Shown in pieces: positions 51,732 through 63,394 of a DNA stretch of 64,000 nucleotides. The stretch lies in NCBI RefSeq assembly GCF_000002425.4, contig NC_037273.1:13797207-13861206 (forward strand), given 5' to 3'. Position numbers and translations under genes: made by a program. The notes beneath the pieces were generated by a model. It saw only the letters and a list, made by a program, of their open reading frames with translations, ran no database searches and was not told the DNA's origin. Each line of letters begins with the position of its first letter. Positions within the stretch are counted from its first letter, which is position 1. The stretch is from Physcomitrium patens. Its lineage: Eukaryota; Streptophyta; Bryopsida; Funariales; Funariaceae.

Positions 51732-53296
51732 TCTTTTTATACTTCCATAATCTTGCTTTATAATGGTACTTTTTCAAAATCCTTCAACTCTTTAGTAACT
51801 CTTAGAAATGGTTTTTCTTTCAACTTATTTCAATTTTATTTGTGATTAAGAAGGACGATTAAAAATTGTATCACTTTCCTTCCATCTTCATTATGTATTT
51901 GTGTATAGACTAAACCATCATCAAGTACTTTTATTTCTAACCATGTTGTCATAAAATATGGTTTTTCTAAAATTAATAAATAAGATATTGTATCTTAAAT
52001 AAAAAAATATTGCTCTATTATAACATCTCTAATCTGGATTTAAACATCTTAGCAAGATCCATATAATTCATCTTGTATATTATTAACTTCTTGTATTGTC
52101 CATCCATGCTCAATATCAATTGGCTATCTTTATTTCTTATAAAGATCTTTAGATATAAGATTTATTTTGGAACTATGGTCAACTAAAGCAACTACTAGTT
52201 CTTCTATATCTCCGACCTTCATCAATACTTCTATAATTGCTCTTGTCTAATGCTTTTGAGTATAATAACTTGAATTTTTTATTTCCTTATCACTATAATC
52301 TTCAAAATACACTAACTGATTATAACCATTCTTTTCACTTATTAATTACTTATAACAATTATTAATCTTTTTTTCATCCTTGTATATCTTTGCATCAAAA
52401 GCATGCTTCATTTCAACTTCATCCATTAATTTTTTCGTCTTTTTAATGGTGTCCATAATATAAAACTCCTTCTTTGTAATTTCTAAAATCTTTTTCAATG
52501 TAAATTCTACTTTAGCATTATTATTATAAGAATGAATTAATGATAGAAGTAGATTTAAATATTTAGATGTTAGAAATGATTCAAGAGTGAATTCATTAGA
52601 AATTAATTAATAGCTCTAATTTCTAAAATTTATGAAGATAATTCACTTGATGTGAACTAGAATGAACTTCCAACTAAAGGAGGTTTATTTTAGCTCATAT
52701 TTTGGTGTGTTTGCTAGGAGTTTTATCTTACAAGTCTTAGGCATGCTTAGAAGGCAATTGTTTTAACATCTCATATTTTTTTTTATTTTATCTTATTTTA
52801 ATACAATCTTTTGGTGTTGTTGTGGTTGCCGTTGTGTAGGAACTTGGAGAAAAGAGAGAGCTTGAAGAATTTTAGAGTGAAGTAGAAGGAAGCTTAATTA
52901 AGGATTTAAAAATTATTTCAAGGACTAGAATTAAATTAGGATCAGACAAGGGTCTTGATTAAAAATAGAGCTCAGCTTCAAAATTGGTTATTACTTCCTT
53001 TCTTTTTTAATTCTTTGTTGGAGGCCCATTTCTAGTGGTTGAAGGAATTTAACTACCGTTTCCACTCCTCGTATCCTTTCTTTTCATCTAATTATAATAT
53101 CTTTCTTGGTGGCAATTCTCTAATAGTAGAGGGATTTAATCACCTTCTCCACCCGCTATCACCCTCTCATTCACAAGTGTAATATAAAAGTAACTATTTT
53201 AAGAATTACTTCACATATTAGTCAAAAATAATATTAGGAAGAATTTTTTTTTCAAATTCAAAGGCTTTATTCTAAAGGTAAATTCCCATTGTGTAT
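51732..53296 (-). pseudogene. Gypsy element B-type protease/gag remnant
   Basis: On the minus strand, 52230-51850 translates to ELVVALVDHSSKINLISKDLYKK, IDIEHGWTIQEVNN and YLLILEKPYFMTTWLE. This is the aspartic-protease region (VDHSS in place of D[ST]G) expected just before the reverse transcriptase of element B's lineage. Higher coordinates hold gag-like and leader-like sequence without clear domains. The 5' LTR is not recognised. Two similar segments of the type 'ggtggagaaggtgattaaat' lie near 53020-53150. Confidence 0.6.
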
Positions 53297-53965
53297 GATT
53301 TTTTATAAAACAAAAGCATAAATTAAAAGATAAGAACAAAAGATTATTTTTTTATATTGTGGTTATTTTTTAAAAAAACTAAAAATAAAAAAATCTTATA
53401 AATATATTGTAAAATATTCTACTTTATGTTATGATTTATCTTTACAAAAATTTCATTAATGTCTATAGTATAGTATCATCTTCTTCCATATCATCACTAT
53501 TTATTTTTGTGAATGAAAATTTGATGATGATACAATCAAAACTATATATACATTTGAAGTTCATTGAATAGATGCTTCCTGTTATAATTGATGTGTGTTA
53601 CACATAAGCACTTGTGATAAGCAACTGATATATTCACCATACAAAATTGCAATCATTTCTTGATGAACTTGTCAAAACTACCAAATTAGAATCACATCCA
53701 TACTGAGCACAAGTAGAATGTTGATGAGTGATAAGATCATACAAATATATGCTATGACACTCACTTTGATTAGAAATTTTAGATCTATTGCCAAAGTATC
53801 AATCATAGTAGTAGCATGGATTCAATGAAATATTAACACACCAAGAATTAGATGATGATGAATGAATTCAAGCAACATCAACTTCCTGGCGCTTCAAATC
53901 TCATCATTACATACTGCAATTCTTGTGCTAAAGCTTTATATTTAAGCTAGAGATACATCAAAAAT

Positions 53966-54175
53966 TCTTAGATTTACTATTACATATTAGATTAATTAAT
54001 ATATATTAGTAAATATAGAATTATCTTTAGATAGTTTCAAAGTAGTTATGAAAGAGTTACAACTACTTCTCTCCACAAGACAATATGGAAGACTTTTATA
54101 AATATGATGCAATCAAGTTATTGTAATAATATACTTCATGATTTATATTATTATTATTATTGTTCTTTTTCTTAC
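53966..54175 (+). repeat. 5' LTR of right copia element (210 bp)
   Basis: Ends CTTTTTCTTACA and is followed by TGATATCATAGG at 54176, a decayed primer-binding site. It starts TCTTAGATTT, sharing the TG-to-TC change with the left-arm 5' LTR. Confidence 0.87.
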
Positions 54176-57100
54176 ATGATATCATAGGACTAATTGTCTT
54201 TCATTTCTTTTTTAGTATAAGTAGAAAAATCCACCTACTATGACTTTTCATGGTTCTTCTTACACTCCATCAATATCCTTACTTTTTGCAAATAATTATT
54301 ATACGTGGAGTATGAAATTGAAGGCTCTCTTAAATCGAATAGAATTATGGGGACTAATTCATGGTTTTGAGGTTACACCCAATACATTTAATTTGGTACA
54401 ATATCATACTTGGAGTTTGAAGGATGTCAAAGCTCATGCAAAAACACTTCTATATTGTGGAGATAAGCAACTTATGACATTATACAAACTACCTACATCA
54501 AAGGCAATTTGGAATTATATCAAGCATATTTACAAACAATCAAATAAAGCTTCTCAAGTATATTTCTATAAAAAATCTTTTTCATTTAACAATAGATCCA
54601 AATTAAGATGTTCATATATTTATAAAAACTTAGCAATATATCCTTGAAAAAAATACCATGGTTGATTGAGTTTTCACTAAATTATAGCAAGTCAATCTAA
54701 TATTAGCTATTCTTCTTGATTTTTAGAGTGCATTCATTACTATCAAAAATAAAATTAATGATTGAATATTTTTAATATTATTATCTAATATATTATAACA
54801 AACAACAATCAATTGTTCAAAATATGATAATTCTAAAACTAGTTCTTTTTATATTAAAATAAATAATTATTAAAAATCATAGATCCTTATATACTCCAAA
54901 ATTGAGTAGTAACTCCTTTCAATAATATTATTCTAAATTATCTTATGTTTCATATTCCAATCCACAAACTAGAGATATTATTTTTTATTATTTTATAGAT
55001 ATAAATCTCTAGAATGTCACAAAAAACAAAGAAATCAAATAAACAAATCAAAACTTATAAGATCTTATGGTGTTGAGGCTCTACTATTCTTATTTATGGT
55101 AATATCTATTAATATTTTTAGTTAACCATGGTATCTAGATTTTAGAGCTAGCAATCACATGTCTCAATTGAGAAAATTTTTTAACATTTATATTCCACTC
55201 ACTACCCCAAAACTTGTTTTATTAGAAGATAAAAATTTTCATATTATTGAAGACATTGAATACATTGTTTAACAACTCAAATGTAATCAATACTTACAGA
55301 TTCCAAAGAACTTGTATATTTCAAAATTAAAAAAGAATCTTCTATCAATGGTTCAACGCACTAAAATAAGGTACACAAAAAATAAGTTCATCAATAATGC
55401 ATGTGTCATCAGTATTAAATCATCTTGGACAAATGACATTCATAGTTTTTTAATCTCTAAACAAGACAATCTGTATTCTTTTGATAAAGGAGTTTTATCA
55501 CCTCGCATCCATGATAATAACCATTGTTGCCTGCTAACTACTTCACAATAGTCACACCACACAGTATTTGCATCTTTATGTTAATATTGAACAAGGCTCA
55601 ATTAATGACTCATCATTTGCCAATTGGCCACAAGCATGGATGAAATTGTTAGTCACCATTGCCAAGTTGTTACAAGTGATGACTATTGATCCCACCCCTC
55701 TAGCTAGTACATGGGCTACCTCAATCCATGAAGTACTCTCTTCAGTATCAAGAGACAGTGGTGGTAGCCAACATCAAACTTGTATCCACTTTTAATGTAA
55801 TAGGTGCTCTTCATACACCTTAGTGGCTCTCATGCAACATCTTATCCATTAAATGAGAACTCTATCTTCCTTCTATTATTTATATTTCTTCACAAACCTT
55901 AAATGGGATACGACATCTTCTGATTCTCTATCAATATTAAAAAATTTTACGCCCATTTTTTATCACATTCTCATGACATAGACTTGCTTAGCCTCTATTG
56001 GCAAGGTCCATGCTGATGTGGCCCAAGCTAGAACATCCTCTATTGCTAAGGCCCAATTTGTAGTGGCCTAGACAAACACAACTTCTTTTGCTTGGATCCT
56101 ATTTATTAAGGCACCTATTGGCAACGCCCAATTTAATGCGGCCATCATCGGTGGGACCTTGTCTTATGAGGCCTTCATAGGTGCAATCTTAGCCAACAAG
56201 GCCCACTTTGGTACTGCTTGAATTGACTTGACTCAAGCTACTATGACACAACTTCGTACTACCACAATCAATATGGCTTAGGCCAACGTAGCCACAGCTC
56301 AATTTGATGGAGTCTAGTTACATAAGACCCAATATTGTGAGGTACAAGTTTAAGGGGCTCATATTTCTATTGCTTCGATTAGGAAAATTTCTAGCAGTAA
56401 AGCTACATGGAGCATTATTGCTTGGTAAAGTAAGACCGTAGATAGCAACCCTGCCATTTCAAATTCAATTATCTTGTTTTTGGATTATCTTTATTACCAA
56501 AAAGTTTATCTTTTTGTGATGGTTGTGTCTATAAAAAACAAAATAACATGCCTTCTCCCAAATCACCTACCATACATGCCACAACATTGTTGGCTATTTG
56601 TTGTTTATAAAACCTATCTTTTCATTCTTCCTTGCTGGATATAGCTCTTTAAGAGCAATGGACCAACATTCAACCTAACTTCCATCACTTACGCACTTTT
56701 AAATGTTAGCTTTTACTAAAATATCCAATATTCAATGTACAAAATTTAACTTGTTTACTTGTTGATGCTTGTTTCTTGACTATATCAAATCTCTTGGTAT
56801 TAACGGCTATCAAGTGTATGATTTAGACACCCATAAGCTCTTTGTGAGTTGAAATGTGATCTTTAATGAAGATTCTTTCATACACCTTAATTCTTTTATA
56901 GAATCTCTTCTTCTTTCAAAAGAGGTGAATGATCTTTTCATCCTACCTATGGTGGATCCCTCAATGCTATCTAATCCACTTAGATCACTACATGCACTAC
57001 ATTTACTACTCACAACACTAAAGATCAGTTCTATAATCACCTCACTTCTATTGATGGCTCTGTTGATTCCACAAAGACTCCCACTCTTTAAAGATGTAAT

Positions 57101-59502
57101 AAGGCATGATACGATGGTTGTATTATTTGCATATAAAAATATGTAGTTAGAATTATTTTTGAGAAGCTTCTAGAATTGATATTAAGATAGTAGTTCATAT
57201 GGGATCTACCATAGAACCTTCAAGAAAGGCTAAGGGTAGTTATAATAGTAGATCCACCTTTGAGATCTTTTAGAAGGTCAATTATTTTAAAAGAATCTAC
57301 CATTATGGACATTCTAGAAGGTTATAGAACTGTTGAATAAAGTATAAATAGGAATAACTAAGGCCATTTAGAATATTTGGTCTGATATGGCTTCAAACTC
57401 TTTCTTTCATTAAAGTTTAGTTTTCTTTTTTCATTTTATTTGATTCTGTTAGGTTCTATTTGGTTCTATTTTCTTTTATTCAGTCATTTATTTTATTTTC
57501 CATTTCATTTACTTACTTTCAATTTAATTCTAATATATTTGGCCTTATGTTACAATGAAATCTAGGTTATTATAGATTTAGTAAAACATAACACTTTAGA
57601 GTATTTAATCATGTTTATATAGAACTTGGTGGTAATGAAGAAGCTCTCTCAATAGCTGACCTTGAAGTTTCTTCACCACCATCTCTTGTCCCTCTCTTAT
57701 TCAACAATCAGGCCATTGACACTTCTAGTACTATGCCTTCTTCGTCTATGGTATCATCCATTGATTTCCAATGGAATTTTTCAAAAGACAAAACACTTCA
57801 ACAATCTTTTCAAATCACTTGTAGAACTTGACAAACATCTAAGATAAACAACATTGCTTTGTATATTGGTAGATTTCTAGCCACCTTCGTGGATCTACTT
57901 TTGATTCGTGAAGCACTTACAAGTGACGATGCCTCAAATTGGCATCTAGCTATAGAAAAGTAAATATAATTCTTCAATAAAAAATAGAACATGGAAGTTG
58001 GTCTCTCATCCTTTTAATTGCTCCATTGTAATCACCAATTGGCTATTTTGTCAAAAATATAATTCCAATGGTTCTCTAGCATGTTTTTAGGCATATTTTG
58101 TGGCTCAAAGTTTCTTACAACAAGAAGGCCTTGATTATTATAAAACTTTCTCTCTAATCATCAAAATGACATCACTACATCTCCTTCTTGTTTTAACTAC
58201 TTTTTATGACTTTCATATTTATCAGATGGATGTCACTATGGCTTTCTTAAATGGTGTTCTTAAAGAAGAAAATTACATCACTCAATCCAAAAGATTTGTA
58301 GTACTCAGTCATGAATTTAAGGTATGTTATTTACTTAAATCCTTATATGGATTAAAACAAGCTCCTCACACATAGTGTGATCTATTGGATGATTTTCTAG
58401 TCACTAATGGATTCTCAAAATGTATTTTGGATATCAATGTTTAATATAAACACTTCTTTACATCTGTAATCTACATTGGACTTTACATTAATGATGTAGT
58501 TTTAATCTCAAATGATTTATCTTATCTCATTTCCATTAAAGCCCTTTTTTCTTCCCGTTTTTCTATGACAGACAACAAAAAAATCGAATACATCTTAGAT
58601 ATTCAAATTTGTCATAATCGTGCCATCCGCACTTTAATTCTCTCTCAAGCCAAATATGTCTCAAATATATTAAATTATTTTTCTATGAATGATTGCCATG
58701 CCATTTCTACTCCTCTTGAAGGTAGTATTCACTTTTTTTGAAGGTCTTGACCTCATGAAGGGGGGGATATTAAATTCATGGCATCAATTCCATATGCACA
58801 TATCGCTAAAAGTCTACAATACCTTATCACTTGTATTAGATATAATTTAGCCTTTGTAATACATCATATGGCAAAATTTATGGCTAAGCCTAGTCCAATT
58901 CATTGGACGGCTTTAAAATGCATACTCCATTATTTAAAACAAACTCAAAATTTTGAACTATGTTACTCAAATTCTTCTTCCACCTCTTCACCACAACTTT
59001 ATGATTGGAGTGATGCGGATTATGCGAGAGATCTAGATACTCAAAAGTCTACTTTTGAATACAAGTTTTACCTCAACTCATTTCTTTTGAGTTGTCATTC
59101 TAAGAAATAAGCAGTGGTAGCATAATCAAGTACGACACCATAATATATTGCGGTGGCAACATCTTTAAAAAAATTGATATGGCTTCAAACTCTTTTCAAA
59201 GAAATTAGACATCAAGTAACTTTAACAAGCACAATTTATTGTGATAATCAATCATGTATTGCAATGACACGAAACCCACATTTCCATGATTGCACAAAAC
59301 ATATTGATATCAAATACCATTACATTTGACACAAAGTAAAAGCAAATGAAGTTGTCTTGGAATTTATTTCTACAAACAAAATGAAATGCGGGCAAATATA
59401 ATGACAAAGTCACTTCTGAAACCCAAACACAACCATTTCATGAAATACTTAATCAACATTGAGAATTCAAATAAAATCTAGTCTATGTTGATTAAAGAGA
59501 GG
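54176..59502 (+). mobile_element. Ty1/copia internal region, right arm, inactive
   Basis: Plus-strand gag is at 54240-54647 (YYTWSMKLKALLNRIELWGL). Protease remnant near 55125 reads WYLDFRASNHM, where DSGAS has become DFRAS. The pre-integrase segment is at 55312-55551. An integrase zinc-finger remnant near 56500 is followed directly by the C-terminal region (HKLFVS..NVIFNEDSF near 56830-56880), so most of the core is deleted. Reverse transcriptase is at about 57.8-58.7 kb (58100-58375: DVTMAFLNGVLKEE, YGLKQAP) with LYIND at the active site, then RNase H at 58778-59110 and beyond. A purine tract AAAGAGAGG precedes the 3' LTR. Stops occur in every domain. Confidence 0.88.
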
Positions 59503-59710
59503 TGTTAGATTTGCTAATACATATTAGATTAATTAATACATGTTGGTAAATGCAGAATTACCTTTAGGTAGTTACAAAGTAGTAATGAAGAAGTTACAAC
59601 TACTTCTCTCCACAAGACAATGTAAAAGGCTCTTATAAATATGATGGAATCAAGTTATTTTAATAATATACTTCATGATTTATATTATTGTTAGTGTTCT
59701 CTCTCTTACA
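59503..59710 (+). repeat. 3' LTR of right copia element (208 bp)
   Basis: TGTTAGATTTGC to CTCTCTTACA. It reads as identical to the left-arm 3' LTR (24034-24241), although the matching 5' LTRs differ at roughly one base in seven. Confidence 0.92.
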
Positions 59711-60267
59711 AAACCGTCCCCTACAGAAATTTATGGATACCAGCAATAACCAGAATCAGCGCCGTATTTCTCAAACATAACACAAAATATACGCTCAGTA
59801 GCAAACTTACCTAAACAAACTGATCCTGCATACACAAGTGATCATACACCAGACAAAAGATGAGTGTAGAATGATAGAATGTTCAGATTATTTCAAAGGC
59901 ACTGCCGGAACGTGTACACTCAATGAACAGAATTCTCTTGGTCCGCATCACCGGTCGAAACCAAGTCTAGACGATGCCAGTCCGTCTTTCCTCCAGTAAA
60001 TGAACACAATTATTTCGTTACTTCACAAGTGTCGTGATAACTCATGGAGGAAACCCTACGCACTCATGGCCAACGGGTTTCTATCACAACCTCATAACCA
60101 GCTCGATTCCTCCCAAGCTGCGTCGCGTTTTTTTTATCGCTTGCTCCTGCATCGAATGGTGATGCGTGCAGCCGTCAAGCATGGTATCCGAACGCAACAA
60201 TGTTCCCTCGGAAGGAGGACTGGTGCTCGTGTCTGATGTTGCCCCGGAATGGAGCACCAGCTCTCGC

Positions 60268-62092
60268 TTATGTCCTGGCGTCCCAGAATGTGAAGTCGGG
60301 AGAGCACTTGAATCCACCCTCGGGGTAAATGTGCTTCCCTGTCAAAAAAGCCGTCGCCAACGCCTTGTTCACCGTGTTCGACGTGTGGATCCCGTCATAG
60401 CTCAGGACTCCCGCAGGATTGGCGCAGGGGGTCGTCAGATTCACGAACTTGCCCTCCACCGTTCCGAAATCGCCGCACCACACGTCCTTGTTGAAGTTGT
60501 ACTTCCCTCCCGTTCCGCAGCATGCCTTCAGTGGAGTCGTCACATCTGCACAAACACCGCGTCACCACCAGATTACTTCCAACCTCGAACAACCTCGTAA
60601 CCACCTCAGGAATCCCTCAGAATTTCATCCCCAGAAAGAAACTCGACTCCTCCAACTCCCTCCCATGCAACTCCCTCCCTCTCCCCCACAACACAAAATA
60701 ACCCCCAAACCCAGGCCTCGCATTCGTGGTGGATGTACTCACTGTAGTCTGCTGGCTTCTTCAGAATGTCCTCGTACACTCCATACACATCGCCGTAGTA
60801 CAGCTTCGCCGCCGGGTACTTCTTGCGCAGTGCCTCCACCTTCTCGCCCAGCAGCTTGTTGTGGGCCTTCGAGATCTTGTTCAGATCGCTCAAACACCCA
60901 TACTCGTCGTACTTGGCGTGGGATCCTCCGTGCACCGTCAGCAGCGCGGGGACGCAACCCAGAGGGAGCTGGTTCTGGATGAGGACTTCCGTCGCCGGGG
61001 GCATGAGCATTGTGGGGAATCCGGGAGGGGTGTACTCCACCACCGCCAGAATCTTCTCGATGTGCTCCTCGATGGCCTTCACCACCTCAGGCACGATCTT
61101 CCGGGTCTGGCTCACCGTCAGCTTCTTCTCGTACAGGCTCCAGAAGTAGTCCTGGTATCCTGCCCACACCGTGAACAGCGACGAGTTCACGCTGGATAGC
61201 TTCGGGAGGCTCTGCACCAGTCTTCCGTTGGGGTTGTACACGGGAGACTCGTAGAACCACAGACGAATCTTGTAACGCTGGAACCACTGCTGCTGCACAT
61301 CCAGGGAGAACGGAGAGGTAAACTTCTCCCCTGTGTTCCACACCTTCACGGGCCTCGCAGAGCCTCCGTACGCCGCGAAGTTGGACCCGTAAGTGAAATC
61401 TCCGGCAGTTCCTCTCAGGATGGCGTAGTTAGGGCGCCTCCTGATTCCGAAAGCTGCACCACCAAAAACACGTTCCCTCATGTCAGCCAACCAGCCTCGA
61501 GCATCCAGTTCGCAACAGCCCAATCCAGCTCTTCCCCCTCCACACAGGCTGAACACGAACTCATCCAATTCCCACCTATTCACGATTGTCGGGGTGATCG
61601 AATAACACGATTCACTTATCCTTGCGTCGTCCAGACAGAGAAGCCCCGAATTGCTGGGGCCTGGACTGACACAAACCTGTGTGCATCAAGCACAATCCCA
61701 GCAGTGAACCCATTTTTGCGCCACAACAGAACGTGCTCATCGTACGGCTTTTGGACCCTGCGCTTGAACTGCCGGGTGTGCCACAAATCGAGTGCAAACG
61801 ACCGAAGCTGAGGGAAGCGAGTCTGAGGCAACGTACCAAGGAAGTCGATGAACATTTTGCCGTCCGTGTATCGATCTGCAGCGTGCATGGGAAATTGAAT
61901 TCCGTAGGGATCAATCTCAGCATGTTTGAACTTCTCTGGAAAGGCGGCGATGCCATTGCCGACATCGGTGAGAGAGTCTCCGAAGCCGTAGATGGCCGGA
62001 TAGGAGCAGTTGGGCAGTGGGTCGGCTGCAGCAACCAGGTGCACGGCGCAGAGGAGCAAGCCCCCCAAACACCACAAGGACAATCTGGCCAT
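60268..62092 (-). CDS. GDSL-type esterase/lipase, copy 2 (3 exons, 414 aa)
   Basis: Minus-strand duplicate of the gene at 21653-23476. Exons are 61837-62092, 60743-61453 and 60268-60545, with the same phase-1 GT-AG introns. Intron 1 is 1 bp longer (an extra A near 61764). The predicted protein is identical: Ser40 in FGDSLTDVGN, GYQD at block III, Asp373/His376 in DGIH, and an N-terminal signal peptide. The only coding differences seen are two synonymous C-to-T changes (Ala and Ile codons in exon 1). Only 146 bp upstream of the ATG is shared with copy 1. Beyond that lie antisense gypsy integrase and an LTR reading away, so the ancestral promoter is absent and expression is uncertain. The two genes are convergent, 3' ends facing across about 37 kb. 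Confidence 0.93.
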
Positions 62093-62238
62093 CCTTCCGC
62101 CTCCTGCCAGTCCTAACTGTTGTCAGCGGTCAGACACAGACTTAGGTCTTCTTGGGCTATTTCCTCTTGATCTGGTGAGAAGCAACTCTGCAAAATTGAC
62201 GATGAGATTGTAGTTTGCAGATGATTTGTGATGGAGTG

Positions 62239-62567
62239 TACTACTAAGAATTATATCCATCCTTATAATCTCCAAAAGAAAAACACAGATTCTTGATATA
62301 AATTGAACTTGTAGAGTAAGCATTCTTTGTCTTTTTATTCTCAAAGTGATGAGCGTACAAAAAAGGTGAATCATTGTAGGGCTTTTTATCCTCAAAGTGA
62401 TGGGCAAACAAAATGGGTGAATCCAATTTTTGAACAGTATTTGAGGTATACCATTAATTGTCATTAAGATGATCAAACAATTCTTTTACTATCAGTAGAG
62501 TTTGTGTTTTATAATTAAATACATTCTTCTACTCAACAAACAATTTTTTAGTATTCGTCTAAGGTTA
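62239..62567 (+). pseudogene. Gypsy integrase fragment with internal short duplication
   Basis: Plus-strand translation from about 62384 gives FYPQSDGQTKWVNPIFEQYL and then LLLSVEFVFYN, the HPQ(S/T)DGQTExxN region of gypsy integrase carrying the catalytic-glutamate block, here E changed to K or W. A second diverged copy, FYSQSDERTKKVNH, lies about 54 bp upstream (from about 62330), so the segment was tandemly duplicated. It abuts the truncated promoter side of GDSL copy 2. Confidence 0.7.
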
Positions 62568-63121
62568 TGTCACAGACATACATATGTAAGCCAATAATTA
62601 CATGTATAAATAGGTAGAAGTAAAAGTAGGTAAAAATAAGTTAATTCTATAATATTTGCTATAGAAGCTTCCTAGAAGCTTTATAGATGTTGCTTTGACT
62701 TTATAGGTGTCTTTAATTGACTTTTTGGATTAGAAACGTGGTCAACAAGTTGGCCATGTGCCACACATGTTGTTAGCTTAAAAAGCAAGCTAATTGTGTG
62801 GCCCACACGTAGAAAAACTTGCCTTGTAAGTCAAGGCATGTGTCCTACAAAGTCAATACATATTAGAGGTCCTATCGAACATCGCCACGTATCCCCTAGT
62901 TAAATAGCATATATATAGACAAGAGTGAAGTCTTCTTCACTCTTATCAATTCCTTTCTTGCTTCCAGTCTAATTTCAAGGGTCTTTAGTTTTCTTGACTT
63001 TTGGCAATAGCCATTCTAATTTCTTTCTTAATATACATATCAAGTTATTTCTATTTTGTCATCTTTCTTTGAGAGAAGTGTCACTTGTTTATTTGTTTTT
63101 ATCATGTTTTTATTCTTAACA
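62568..63121 (+). repeat. Solo LTR-1 copy with near-perfect TSD
   Basis: A 554-bp LTR from TGTCACAGACATAC to TTCTTAACA, flanked by GGTTA (62563-62567) and AGTTA (63122-63126). It matches 11982-12519 throughout but has more differences than the 18037 copy, so it is probably older. TATA-like atatatata is at about 62910. Confidence 0.85.
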
Positions 63122-63394
63122 AGTTATTCTTATTTCTTTAAAGATTTATTTTTTTATTTTTAAAGATTTCTTCTTATTTTTTTTTTAAAATTTGTTTGAG
63201 ACTTCTTTGTATTTTTTTTTATAACTTCCTTTAAATTTATTTTGGATTCATCAAAGTGTAGTTAAATTATTAAGGTCTATTTAAAGTTAATCAAGATTCT
63301 ATTAAACTTGGTAGGATTGTTCTTGCATTTCTATTTATCTTCTACAATTAGATGCCAAATGTATTTTCAAGCAAGATCATATGTAATACGATAT
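63122..63394 (+). repeat. 3' portion of an LTR-2 copy
   Basis: Matches the last ~270 bp of the long LTR at 40403-42030 (T-rich segment, then 'atgccaaatgtattttcaag' and 'gtaatacgat'). The upstream part is cut off by the solo LTR at 62568-63121. Confidence 0.6.

Larger units (their letters stand above)
53297..62238 (-). repeat. Right arm of the large inverted duplication
   Basis: Reverse complement of 21507-32833, without the two solo LTRs present there. The outer boundary is sharp: the match ends at 62238, within the GDSL leader 146 bp upstream of the second gene's ATG, and unrelated gypsy integrase sequence follows. The inner boundary is near 53297. Over the GDSL exons I see only two substitutions, both synonymous C-to-T changes in exon 1, plus one 1-bp indel in intron 1. 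Confidence 0.93.

Noticed and set aside
53966..59710. Two copia elements as independent insertions of the same family
   Set aside because: They share the 5' LTR TC start, the flank beyond the 5' LTR and the GDSL 3' flank, so one insertion followed by duplication is simpler.
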